DNA of 7,172 bases from an uncultured bacterium. GTDB taxonomy: Bacteria; Actinomycetota; Coriobacteriia; Coriobacteriales; Coriobacteriaceae. How positions within the stretch are numbered: position 1 is the first letter of the stretch; each line of letters starts with the position of its first letter. The DNA is taken from positions 1 through 7,172 of the forward strand of contig CAJMPY010000040.1 in NCBI GenBank assembly GCA_905215385.1, given 5' to 3'. The notes beneath the pieces are model-generated. The model searched no databases and was not told the DNA's origin. It saw only the letters and a list, made by a program, of their open reading frames with translations. The position numbers and the translations under genes are program-made. Positions 1 through 5,732 of this stretch are shown here, piece after piece.

Positions 1-197
1 GCGTGACCGGCGACACCGACATCAACATCATCGACACCGCCGAGTTCGCGATCCCCGGCCTTGACGACGAGTTCCGCGTCATCGTCTCCCCGTGGATTCT
101 GACGGTGCTCGTGACCGACCGCCTGGCTCGCTACTACGAGACGGTCACCAAGCACAACCTCAAGTATCGTCGCTACTATCACCAGTTCGACTACTAA
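1..197 (+). CDS. C-terminal end of a probable SIS-domain sugar-phosphate isomerase/deglycase (5' partial)
   Basis: An open frame enters from the left edge and stops at TAA 195-197, leaving about 64 codons. The first in-frame GTG at 3 is internal, not a start. The end of the protein has the pattern LVTDRLARYYE followed by a basic-aromatic tail (YRRYYHQFDY). From memory this resembles the C-terminus of SIS-family proteins of the FrlB/GfrE/GfrF and AgaS kind, which act in the cytoplasm on phosphorylated sugars or sugar-amine conjugates. The catalytic and phosphate-binding part lies outside the window, so the assignment rests on tail similarity and on the mannose-type PTS genes that begin 46 bp downstream. 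In known Amadori-product operons such an enzyme splits fructoselysine- or glucoselysine-6-phosphate into glucose-6-phosphate and lysine. The family is fairly likely; the substrate is inference. Confidence 0.55.
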   Translation, partial: VTGDTDINIIDTAEFAIPGLDDEFRVIVSPWILTVLVTDRLARYYETVTKHNLKYRRYYHQFDY

Positions 198-243
198 AGA
201 AAACGGGTGCGGGAACGTGCCGGGCTATTGAGAGGAACACAGA

Positions 244-663
244 ATGAGACAGTACATCATCGCCAGCCATGCGCACTTCGCTACCGGCATCAAGGAGAGC
301 GTCGAGCTGCTCTCGGGCGCGCGCGGCAACGTCCACGATCTTTCGATGTTCGTCGATGACCGCATGGACGTGGCCGAGGAGGCCCAAAAACTGCTGGCGG
401 GCATGTCTGCCGACGATGATGTCGTTGTCTGCACCGATCTCTTTGGCGGCAGCGTCAACAACGAGTTCACCAAGATCGTCCAGACGCGTCCCCGCACGTA
501 CCTCGTTACCAACATGAACCTTCCTCTGCTCATCCAGCTGCTGTTCTCTGACGAGTCGGCGCCGGTTGAGGAGACGATTCGCGCCATCGTCGCTGCGGAC
601 GATACGCGCGTGAAGTTTGTCAACGACCTGCTGGTCGATGACGACGAGGAAGAAGAGTTCTAA
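244..663 (+). CDS. PTS mannose-family EIIA component
   Basis: A 139-residue cytoplasmic EIIA domain of the Man/Fru/Sor class, which takes phosphate from HPr and passes it to EIIB. The N-terminal strand runs into ASHAHFATGI, where His9 matches the phosphorylated His of the G-T-H-G motif in E. coli ManX. The DLFGGS motif (65-70) and NMNLPLL (90-96) are family landmarks. The protein stands alone rather than fused to IIB, and its length is normal for a free IIA. It ends in an acidic tail of D and E with a terminal Phe (131-139). ATG 244 is preceded by GAGAGGA at a usual distance. It lies 46 bp after the SIS-like gene and 56 bp before IIB, consistent with one operon. The sugar cannot be read from IIA. 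Confidence 0.93.
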   Translation: MRQYIIASHAHFATGIKESVELLSGARGNVHDLSMFVDDRMDVAEEAQKLLAGMSADDDVVVCTDLFGGSVNNEFTKIVQTRPRTYLVTNMNLPLLIQLLFSDESAPVEETIRAIVAADDTRVKFVNDLLVDDDEEEEF

Positions 664-683
664 TCCGCAGCACCTATTGACAT

Positions 684-696
684 GCCGTAAGACGGC
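684..696 (+). other. Small hairpin between IIA and IIB
   Basis: GCCGT (684-688) and ACGGC (692-696) form a 5-bp stem with a 3-base AAG loop; a flanking T-G wobble could add a sixth pair. No T run follows, so it is not a terminator. It ends 11 bases before the IIB Shine-Dalgarno run and could affect message stability or IIB translation. The role is conjecture. Confidence 0.35.
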
Positions 697-719
697 GCAA
701 GACCTTTGGGGGTCACATT

Positions 720-1202
720 ATGATTCAGCTACTTCGCGTTGACCATCGCCTGCTTCATGGCCAGGTCGCAGTTTCCTGGGTTCAGGGCCTCGGCTCCAAC
801 TGCATCTTCTGCGTGGGCGATAAGGTCGCCAACGACCCGGTGTGGAAGACGACGCTCAAGATGGGCAAGCCTGCCGGCTGCAAGCTCGTCATCAAAGACA
901 TGGAGCATGCCATCGAAGCTATCAACTCGGGCGTGACCGACAAGTACAAGATGATTATCTGTGTCGCCACTATTGCTGAGGCAAAGCAGCTTGTTGAGGG
1001 CTGCCCGCAGATCAAGTCGGTCAACCTGGGCAACACCAAGCCCAAGGACGAGAAGCGTCCCGATGCTCGTCAGGTCTCTCGTCAGATCTTCCTGACCGCG
1101 GCCGAGGAAGCCGATGTGCGCGAGATGCTGGATCGTGGCGTTGAGGTCGAGATTCGACCCCTGGCCGATGACCCCAAGGTTGACTGCGCCAGCGTGCTCT
1201 AG
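720..1202 (+). CDS. PTS mannose-family EIIB component
   Basis: A 160-residue cytoplasmic EIIB of the Man/Fru/Sor class; it accepts phosphate from EIIA and gives it to the sugar bound by IIC-IID. The hallmark near the N-terminus is RVDHRLLHGQV, with His13 in H-G-Q as the expected phosphorylation site. The more common form has DDR where this protein has DHR. The body continues with the alternating strand/helix pattern of the family and ends at a normal length, with a C-terminal stretch (VEVEIRPLADDPKVD) close to other family members. ATG 720 has a run of five G (708-712) seven bases upstream as Shine-Dalgarno. IIC follows 58 bp later, after a small hairpin. The family is certain; the substrate is not readable from IIB. 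Confidence 0.94.
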   Translation: MIQLLRVDHRLLHGQVAVSWVQGLGSNCIFCVGDKVANDPVWKTTLKMGKPAGCKLVIKDMEHAIEAINSGVTDKYKMIICVATIAEAKQLVEGCPQIKSVNLGNTKPKDEKRPDARQVSRQIFLTAAEEADVREMLDRGVEVEIRPLADDPKVDCASVL

Positions 1203-1213
1203 GCGTTTGAATT

Positions 1214-1233
1214 CGAAGAGTCTGAGCTCTTCG
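1214..1233 (+). other. Intercistronic hairpin between IIB and IIC
   Basis: CGAAGAG (1214-1220) and CTCTTCG (1227-1233) pair perfectly over 7 bp around the loop TCTGAG. It begins 11 bases after the IIB stop codon, and no T run follows, so it is not an intrinsic terminator. It could slow 3' exonuclease decay of the IIA-IIB message and so set unequal amounts of soluble and membrane subunits. That function is inference. Confidence 0.4.
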
Positions 1234-1260
1234 TAGTGTCCTATATGGAAAGGGGGATGT

Positions 1261-2034
1261 ATGCTTACCCAAGCAATCCTCATCGGACTTATCGCCGCAT
1301 TTGGTAAGTTCGACTACCAGCTCGGTACGCTCTATGCGTTCCGCCCCATCGTCCTGTGCCCGCTCGTGGGTCTGGTGCTGGGGGACCTGCAGTCCGGCCT
1401 CGCGATCGGTGCGAGCCTGGAGCTGCTGTTCATGGGCTCGATCTCCATCGGCGCCTACGTGCCGCCTGATGAGACGATCGGCGGCGTGCTTGCCTGTGCC
1501 TTCGCTATCCAGCTGGGCCAGAGCACCGAGGCAGCCATCGCGCTTGCCATGCCCATCGCCACGCTGTGCCTTGCCATCAAGAACATCCTCAACGCCGCCC
1601 TGCCGATTCTGGTTGACCGCGCTGATGTCTTCTCCGGCCAGGGCAACCTTAAGGGTGTCTATGCGATGCACTTCCTGATCGGTTCCACCGGTGTCATCAT
1701 GGCGTTCCTGTTGTGCTCGCTGTCGTTCTATCTGGGTGCTGACGCTATCCAGGGCATGCTCGACTTCATCCCGCCCTTTGTCCTTGCTGGCTTTGGCGTT
1801 GCCGCCAACATCCTGCCGGCCATGGGCTTCGCCATGCTCGGCCGCCTGGTGCTCACCAAGCAGCTCGTGCCCTTCTACTTCCTGGGCTTCCTGCTGTGCT
1901 CCTACGCCAACGTGCCCGTCCTGGGCGTCGCCCTGATCGCCATCATCATCGGCATCGACAAGTTCGACCTGCTCGGCCTGGGCGGAGCCCAGCCCCAGCT
2001 CTCCGCGGAAGGGGATGAGGACGATGACTTCTAG
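1261..2034 (+). CDS. PTS mannose-family EIIC component (copy 1, intact)
   Basis: A 257-residue integral membrane protein with several hydrophobic segments; with IID it forms the sugar-translocating channel. The family signature GASLELLFMG (50-59) and the following GAYVPPDET (64-72) are intact and lie in the region linked to sugar binding in ManY. The C-terminus is an acidic tail ending in Phe (SAEGDEDDDF). The start ATG 1261 has AAAGGGGGA just upstream; the ATG at 1257 is out of frame. The gene overlaps the IID start by 11 bp, so translation of the two is probably coupled. It is a mosaic: codons 1-178 have mixed third positions (12 of the first 60 end in A or T), whereas codons 179-257 almost all end in G or C and belong to a repeat shared with the second copy. 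Confidence 0.95.
   Translation: MLTQAILIGLIAAFGKFDYQLGTLYAFRPIVLCPLVGLVLGDLQSGLAIGASLELLFMGSISIGAYVPPDETIGGVLACAFAIQLGQSTEAAIALAMPIATLCLAIKNILNAALPILVDRADVFSGQGNLKGVYAMHFLIGSTGVIMAFLLCSLSFYLGADAIQGMLDFIPPFVLAGFGVAANILPAMGFAMLGRLVLTKQLVPFYFLGFLLCSYANVPVLGVALIAIIIGIDKFDLLGLGGAQPQLSAEGDEDDDF
2007..2014 (+). promoter_or_regulatory. Ribosome binding site deciding the IID start (copy 1)
   Basis: GGAAGGGG directly abuts an in-frame ATG at 2015, too close for initiation, but lies 9 bases before the ATG at 2024. The second ATG is therefore the better start. The site sits inside the codons for the acidic IIC tail, as expected for translational coupling. Confidence 0.6.
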
Positions 2035-2848
2035 TCCCGAGAACAAGATCACGCGCTCCGACCTCGTCAAGAGCGCCGTCAACACCGGCGCCCTGGGCAT
2101 GGAGTTCTCCTGGACCTACTACAAGCAGATGAACATCGCCTTCTGCCTGATGGTCGCCAACATGCTCAAGAAGATCTACGCCGGCCGCCCCGACGACTAC
2201 GCCGAGGCCCTGCACCGCCACTGCGCGTTCTTCAACATCACCGTCCAGTTCGCCCCGTTCGTCGGCGGCATCGCGATGGCCATGGAGGAGAAGGTCGCCC
2301 GCGGCGAGATCGAGCCCGAGAGCGTCAACGACGTCAAGGCCGCCCTCATGGGCCCGCTGTCCGGCATCGGCGACTCCATCTTCCTGTCGACGCTGCGCGT
2401 GGTCGCCGCCGCGGTGGGCATCAGCCTGTGCCAGGCCGGCAACCCCTTCGGCCCCATCGCCTTCCTGCTGATCTACAACGTCCCCGGCTTCGCGCTGCGC
2501 GTCTGGGGCGCCGTCAAGGGCTACGAGCTGGGCGTGGGCTTCCTGGACGAGGCCCAGAGGACCGGCCTCATGCAGAAGATCATGACCTGCGTGGGCATCG
2601 TGGGCGTCATGGTCGTGGGCGCCATGTGCAAGGACATGTTCTGGGCCAGCATCCCGGTGGCCATCGGCTCGGGCGAGGACGCCCAGACCCTCCAGGACAT
2701 CCTGGACGGCATCATGCCCGGCATGCTCGGCATGCTCGCCTTCTGGCTGTACTACTGGCTGCTGTCCAAGAAGATCAACCCCATGGTGCTGATCGTGGCC
2801 ACCATGGTCGTGGGCATCGTCGGCGCGTTCTTCGGCGTGCTGGCGTAA
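2024..2848 (+). CDS. PTS mannose-family EIID component (copy 1)
   Basis: A 274-residue membrane subunit that pairs with IIC to carry the sugar. A clear IID signature is LMGPLSGIGDSIFLSTLR (108-125), preceded by NITVQFAPFVGGIAMAMEE (71-89) and followed by hydrophobic segments near 144-160, 187-201 and 253-274. The start was set at 2024 because the Shine-Dalgarno spacing fits; starting at 2015 would add three residues. The first codons overlap the end of IIC. Codon use is extreme: after ACT, TCT and AGT at positions 2-4, I found no codon ending in A or T before the stop. This contrasts sharply with the DMT and MFS genes nearby. The whole gene lies in the 1063-bp repeat, and the second copy encodes the same protein. 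Confidence 0.95.
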   Translation: MTSSPENKITRSDLVKSAVNTGALGMEFSWTYYKQMNIAFCLMVANMLKKIYAGRPDDYAEALHRHCAFFNITVQFAPFVGGIAMAMEEKVARGEIEPESVNDVKAALMGPLSGIGDSIFLSTLRVVAAAVGISLCQAGNPFGPIAFLLIYNVPGFALRVWGAVKGYELGVGFLDEAQRTGLMQKIMTCVGIVGVMVVGAMCKDMFWASIPVAIGSGEDAQTLQDILDGIMPGMLGMLAFWLYYWLLSKKINPMVLIVATMVVGIVGAFFGVLA

Positions 2849-2877
2849 GGGCCCGGCCTATTATCTGCCCCCAAGGG

Positions 2878-2908
2878 AAACGGCGACCCATTGCGGTCGC
2901 CGTTTTTT
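2878..2908 (+). terminator. Intrinsic terminator of the first PTS operon
   Basis: AAACGGCGACC (2878-2888) pairs with GGTCGCCGTTT (2895-2905), an 11-bp GC-rich stem with a 6-base loop, and the T run extends to 2908. It starts 30 bp after the IID stop, just beyond the repeat edge, so it is private to this copy. Confidence 0.93.
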
Positions 2909-2935
2909 ATTACCGAAAGCTAGCTGAGGTGCTTC

Positions 2936-3826
2936 GTGATTCGATCTGACAATCCACCCGACAATGGCGTGAGCGGGGCGATGTATCTATTTGGCACGGC
3001 GCTCTTGTGGAGCTTTATCGGCATCCTCGTTCACGCCAATTCGCAGTCAGCTCTTCTGATTGGCGCCGTCACGGCAATATTTATGTCGCTCTTTATTCTG
3101 CTTGTCGGCAGGCCTGTCCTCCGCGTCAGCCGTCTTATTGTCCTTGTGGCCGTCTGCAACTTCGTGACGGGCACCACGTTTAACTTTGCCAACCAGCTCA
3201 CGACGGTCGGCAACGCAATCGTTTTGCAGTACACCTCGATGATTTTCGTTATCGTGTATCAATCGCTCGCAACTCACACGTTGCCCTCACCTGCGAAGAT
3301 CGCCTCCGTGGTGGTTGCTTTTACGGGTATGGGACTTTTCTTTTTGGGTGATTTGAGTCCCGAGGGTATGCTCGGCAACCTGCTTGCCGTCATTTCGGGC
3401 GCCGCCTTTGGGCTGTGCTTCTTTTTGAACTCTCGTCCCGATGCGTCGCCCATGGTGTCCTCGCTCATCTCCTGCGGTATCTCGATGCTGCCGATCGTCT
3501 ATTTTGCTGGTGCCCTAGACTCCGTGAGACCATTTGAGTGGGGGCTTATGCTGGTGCATGGCCTTTTTTGCAGTGGTCTTGCGAGCGTGCTGTATGCCAA
3601 GGGGATTGCGCGCACCAACGCGTTTGCGGCCAACTTGGTCTGTATGAGCGAGGTCGTGCTTGCTCCCTGCTGGTCGGCGCTCCTCTTTGGCGAGGTCTTT
3701 CACTGGAATGAGTTTTTGGGCGCGGCGATTATCGTTTTGGTGATTGTAGCCAACTTGGCATCCGATGCCTTTGGCGATGGCTTTCTGGTGGCGCTTGTCC
3801 GCCATCGAAACAAAGAGCGTGCCTGA
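2936..3826 (+). CDS. DMT-superfamily (EamA-type) permease
   Basis: A 296-residue membrane protein with about ten hydrophobic segments in two similar halves (about 16-137 and 145-277), the usual EamA arrangement. Typical features are NAIVLQYTSMIFVIV (93-107) at the end of the first half, and GIARTNAFAANLV (223-235) plus LLFGEVFHWNEFLGAA (249-264) in the second. The chosen start is GTG 2936 with GAGGTG (2926-2931) upstream; ATG 2981, just before the first membrane segment, is an alternative. The gene lies 28 bp past a strong terminator and before a new promoter, so it may be its own unit or depend on read-through. Family members export amino acids or other metabolites. Export of lysine left over from an Amadori product would fit the setting, but that is inference. 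Its codon use, rich in T endings, is unlike the adjacent IID. Confidence 0.85.
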   Translation: MIRSDNPPDNGVSGAMYLFGTALLWSFIGILVHANSQSALLIGAVTAIFMSLFILLVGRPVLRVSRLIVLVAVCNFVTGTTFNFANQLTTVGNAIVLQYTSMIFVIVYQSLATHTLPSPAKIASVVVAFTGMGLFFLGDLSPEGMLGNLLAVISGAAFGLCFFLNSRPDASPMVSSLISCGISMLPIVYFAGALDSVRPFEWGLMLVHGLFCSGLASVLYAKGIARTNAFAANLVCMSEVVLAPCWSALLFGEVFHWNEFLGAAIIVLVIVANLASDAFGDGFLVALVRHRNKERA

Positions 3827-3870
3827 TGGGATACGTCTGCCGTTTACGGTAAAAAACACCCCGCTGAGCG

Positions 3871-3916
3871 AGTGGTATTAAATAGTAAGAACCTGCATAC
3901 CTATAATTGGTATCAA
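3871..3916 (+). promoter_or_regulatory. Sigma-70-like promoter with paired TGGTAT operators upstream of the second IIC
   Basis: A perfect TATAAT (3902-3907) lies 18 bp after TTAAAT (3878-3883), a weak -35. AGTGGTATTAAA (3871-3882) overlaps the -35, and TTGGTATCAA (3907-3916) starts on the last base of the -10 box. The two TGGTAT cores are 35 bp apart. The same layout recurs at 7024-7069. TGGTAT-type half-sites are reminiscent of GntR/HutC-family operators (FrlR belongs to that group), but the regulator is not in the window. Start of transcription would be near 3914. Confidence 0.65.
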
Positions 3917-3923
3917 ATCATTT

Positions 3924-4049
3924 GTACCTGGCATGGGTGTTAGCAGCACACCAGGTACGCTTCGAGCCGTGTAATCGAACTCCCGGAATTGATATCAACA
4001 ACGCGCGCGACGGGAGTGGCGACGGTTCGAGTTTCCTAATTGGGAGGAA
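3924..4049 (+). promoter_or_regulatory. Structured 5' leader of the second IIC-IID transcript
   Basis: About 135 bases separate the predicted transcript start from ATG 4052. GTACCTGG (3924-3931) pairs with CCAGGTAC (3951-3958). ACTCCCG (3979-3985) pairs with CGGGAGT (4011-4017); alternatively TCGAAC (3975-3980) can pair with GTTCGA (4025-4030) around a shortened inner stem. The loop contains the perfect palindrome TTGATATCAA (3989-3998), close to the upstream operator sequence. Finally TTCCT (4033-4037) can pair with AGGAA (4045-4049) of the ribosome binding site. None of these is followed by a T run. I do not recognise a known riboswitch class. No protein gene is credible in 3827-4051. Confidence 0.4.
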
Positions 4050-4051
4050 CT

Positions 4052-4827
4052 ATGCTTACCCAAGCAATCCTCGTCGGCTTAGTCGGAGCGTTTGGATGTC
4101 TCGACTACCAGCTCGGTTCGCTCTATGCGTTCCGCCCCATCGTCCTGTGCCCGCTCGTGGGTCTGGTCCTGGGGGACCTACAGACCGGTCTTGCCGTAGG
4201 TGCAAGCCTTGAGCTGCTGTTTATGGGCTCGATCTCCATTGGCGCTTACGTGCCGCCCAACGAAACCGTCGGTGGCGTGCTTGCCTGTGCGTTTGCCATT
4301 CAGCTCGGTCAGGGTACCGAGACGGCTATCGCGCTTGCCATGCCCATCGCCGTCCTTTCGCTGACGATTGGTAATATTACCAACGCCTTGTTCCCCGTGT
4401 TTGTCGACATGGCAGACAAGTTTGCCCTCAAGGGAAACCCCTCAAAGGCATCTATGCCGTTCATTGGGGAATTGGAATTTGGGGCTGCATTGAGTACTTC
4501 TTGCTGTGCGGCGGTGCCTTCTATCTGGGTTCCGACGCCATCCAGGGCCTGCTCGACTTCATCCCGTCCTTTGTGATCGATGGTTGCGGCGTTGCCGCCA
4601 ACATCCTGCCGGCCATGGGCTTCGCCATGCTCGGCCGCCTGGTGCTCACCAAGCAGCTCGTGCCCTTCTACTTCCTGGGCTTCCTGCTGTGCTCCTACGC
4701 CAACGTGCCCGTCCTGGGCGTCGCCCTGATCGCCATCATCATCGGCATCGACAAGTTCGACCTGCTCGGCCTGGGCGGAGCCCAGCCCCAGCTCTCCGCG
4801 GAAGGGGATGAGGACGATGACTTCTAG
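4052..4827 (+). pseudogene. PTS mannose-family EIIC component (copy 2, frameshifted)
   Basis: ATG 4052, with GGGAGG (4042-4047) upstream, begins a protein closely similar to the first IIC, including GASLELLFMG and GAYVPPNET (Asn where copy 1 has Asp70). After codon 130 (CCC, 4439-4441) the frame is lost; it runs on in nonsense and stops at TGA 4574-4576, giving 174 residues. From CTC 4441 another frame continues the IIC sequence (LKGIYAVHWGIG...) to TAG 4825-4827. Relative to copy 1 the run CCCC (4438-4441) has two extra C; removing them gives exactly 257 residues. It could be a pseudogene, a sequencing error, or a product of -1 slippage at A AAC CCC. Residues 100-150 differ most from copy 1, while the last 79 residues are identical. 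No IIA or IIB precedes it. Confidence 0.85.
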
Positions 4828-5650
4828 TCCCGAGAACAAGATCACGCGCTCCGACCTCGTCAAGAGCGCCGTCAACACCGGCGCCCTGGGCATGGAGTTC
4901 TCCTGGACCTACTACAAGCAGATGAACATCGCCTTCTGCCTGATGGTCGCCAACATGCTCAAGAAGATCTACGCCGGCCGCCCCGACGACTACGCCGAGG
5001 CCCTGCACCGCCACTGCGCGTTCTTCAACATCACCGTCCAGTTCGCCCCGTTCGTCGGCGGCATCGCGATGGCCATGGAGGAGAAGGTCGCCCGCGGCGA
5101 GATCGAGCCCGAGAGCGTCAACGACGTCAAGGCCGCCCTCATGGGCCCGCTGTCCGGCATCGGCGACTCCATCTTCCTGTCGACGCTGCGCGTGGTCGCC
5201 GCCGCGGTGGGCATCAGCCTGTGCCAGGCCGGCAACCCCTTCGGCCCCATCGCCTTCCTGCTGATCTACAACGTCCCCGGCTTCGCGCTGCGCGTCTGGG
5301 GCGCCGTCAAGGGCTACGAGCTGGGCGTGGGCTTCCTGGACGAGGCCCAGAGGACCGGCCTCATGCAGAAGATCATGACCTGCGTGGGCATCGTGGGCGT
5401 CATGGTCGTGGGCGCCATGTGCAAGGACATGTTCTGGGCCAGCATCCCGGTGGCCATCGGCTCGGGCGAGGACGCCCAGACCCTCCAGGACATCCTGGAC
5501 GGCATCATGCCCGGCATGCTCGGCATGCTCGCCTTCTGGCTGTACTACTGGCTGCTGTCCAAGAAGATCAACCCCATGGTGCTGATCGTGGCCACCATGG
5601 TCGTGGGCATCGTCGGCGCGTTCTTCGGCGTGCTGGCGTAAGGGCCCGGC
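4588..5650 (+). repeat. 1063-bp direct repeat, copy B (3' IIC + IID)
   Basis: This matches 1795-2857 without a visible difference and in the same orientation. The unit from copy to copy is 2793 bp. It begins inside the frameshifted IIC, downstream of the frameshift, and ends 9 bases past the IID stop. The sequence after it (TGCATAGATT) is unrelated to that after copy A. Confidence 0.93.
4817..5641 (+). CDS. PTS mannose-family EIID component (copy 2, identical to copy 1)
   Basis: This encodes the same 274 residues as the first IID, with the same nucleotides, the same Shine-Dalgarno (4800-4807) and the same 11-bp overlap with the IIC frame. The start at 4817 is chosen on the same grounds. Because the upstream IIC frame breaks at 4438-4441 and stops 240 bp before this start, ribosomes would no longer reach the overlap, and coupled translation should be reduced unless the frame is restored. 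The product could still pair with the intact IIC of copy 1, since the C-terminal part of both IIC proteins is the same. The extreme G/C third positions are as in copy 1. The presence of the gene is certain; whether it is used is unknown. Confidence 0.94.
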   Translation: MTSSPENKITRSDLVKSAVNTGALGMEFSWTYYKQMNIAFCLMVANMLKKIYAGRPDDYAEALHRHCAFFNITVQFAPFVGGIAMAMEEKVARGEIEPESVNDVKAALMGPLSGIGDSIFLSTLRVVAAAVGISLCQAGNPFGPIAFLLIYNVPGFALRVWGAVKGYELGVGFLDEAQRTGLMQKIMTCVGIVGVMVVGAMCKDMFWASIPVAIGSGEDAQTLQDILDGIMPGMLGMLAFWLYYWLLSKKINPMVLIVATMVVGIVGAFFGVLA

Positions 5651-5675
5651 TGCATAGATTTTCGTTGCAACCTGG

Positions 5676-5715
5676 AAAGGGGATGGAGCAGGCCTATGCC
5701 CTCCATCCCCTTTTT
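5676..5715 (+). terminator. Intrinsic terminator of the second IIC-IID unit
   Basis: AAAGGGGATGGAG (5676-5688) pairs with CTCCATCCCCTTT (5701-5713), a 13-bp stem, and the T run reaches 5715. The loop can fold further (GGC 5691-5693 with GCC 5698-5700). It shares no sequence with the terminator after the first IID. The MFS ribosome binding site starts only 6 bases later. Confidence 0.92.
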
Positions 5716-5732
5716 GTATAGAAGGAGTTCGT

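Larger units (their letters stand above)
1795..2857 (+). repeat. 1063-bp direct repeat, copy A (3' IIC + IID)
   Basis: Reading by eye, 1795-2857 matches 4588-5650 base for base at a constant offset of 2793. The left edge falls inside IIC at codon 179: just before it three of four bases differ. The right edge falls 9 bases after the IID stop, in the sequence GGGCCCGGC. Outside these edges the copies diverge at once. Third codon positions are nearly all G or C inside the tract, and the change to this codon use coincides with the left edge. Confidence 0.93.

Noticed and set aside
1021..2100. Long open frame on the minus strand opposite IIB-IIC
   Set aside because: It lies antisense to two well-supported genes, reads as low-complexity polar sequence, and recurs opposite the second IIC; it is a by-product of the G/C third positions.
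2428..2949. Plus-strand open frame rich in His, Arg and Gly within IID
   Set aside because: Out-of-frame reading of IID, repeated at 5221-5721; no independent start signal.
3839..3851. Hairpin CCG-TTTA-CGG after the DMT gene as a terminator
   Set aside because: The stem is only 3 bp and it is followed by an A run rather than a T run on the coding strand.
4021..4036. GGTTCGAG resembling a tRNA T-loop
   Set aside because: The flanking bases do not form the T-arm stem, and no acceptor or anticodon arm can be drawn.
3907..4212. Open frame across the leader and the start of the second IIC
   Set aside because: It overlaps the promoter and IIC in another frame, and has no ribosome binding site or family resemblance.
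1795..5650. Insertion sequence or transposon as the source of the repeat
   Set aside because: No transposase, no terminal inverted repeats and no target duplication at the repeat edges; one edge lies inside a coding frame that is kept intact in copy 1.
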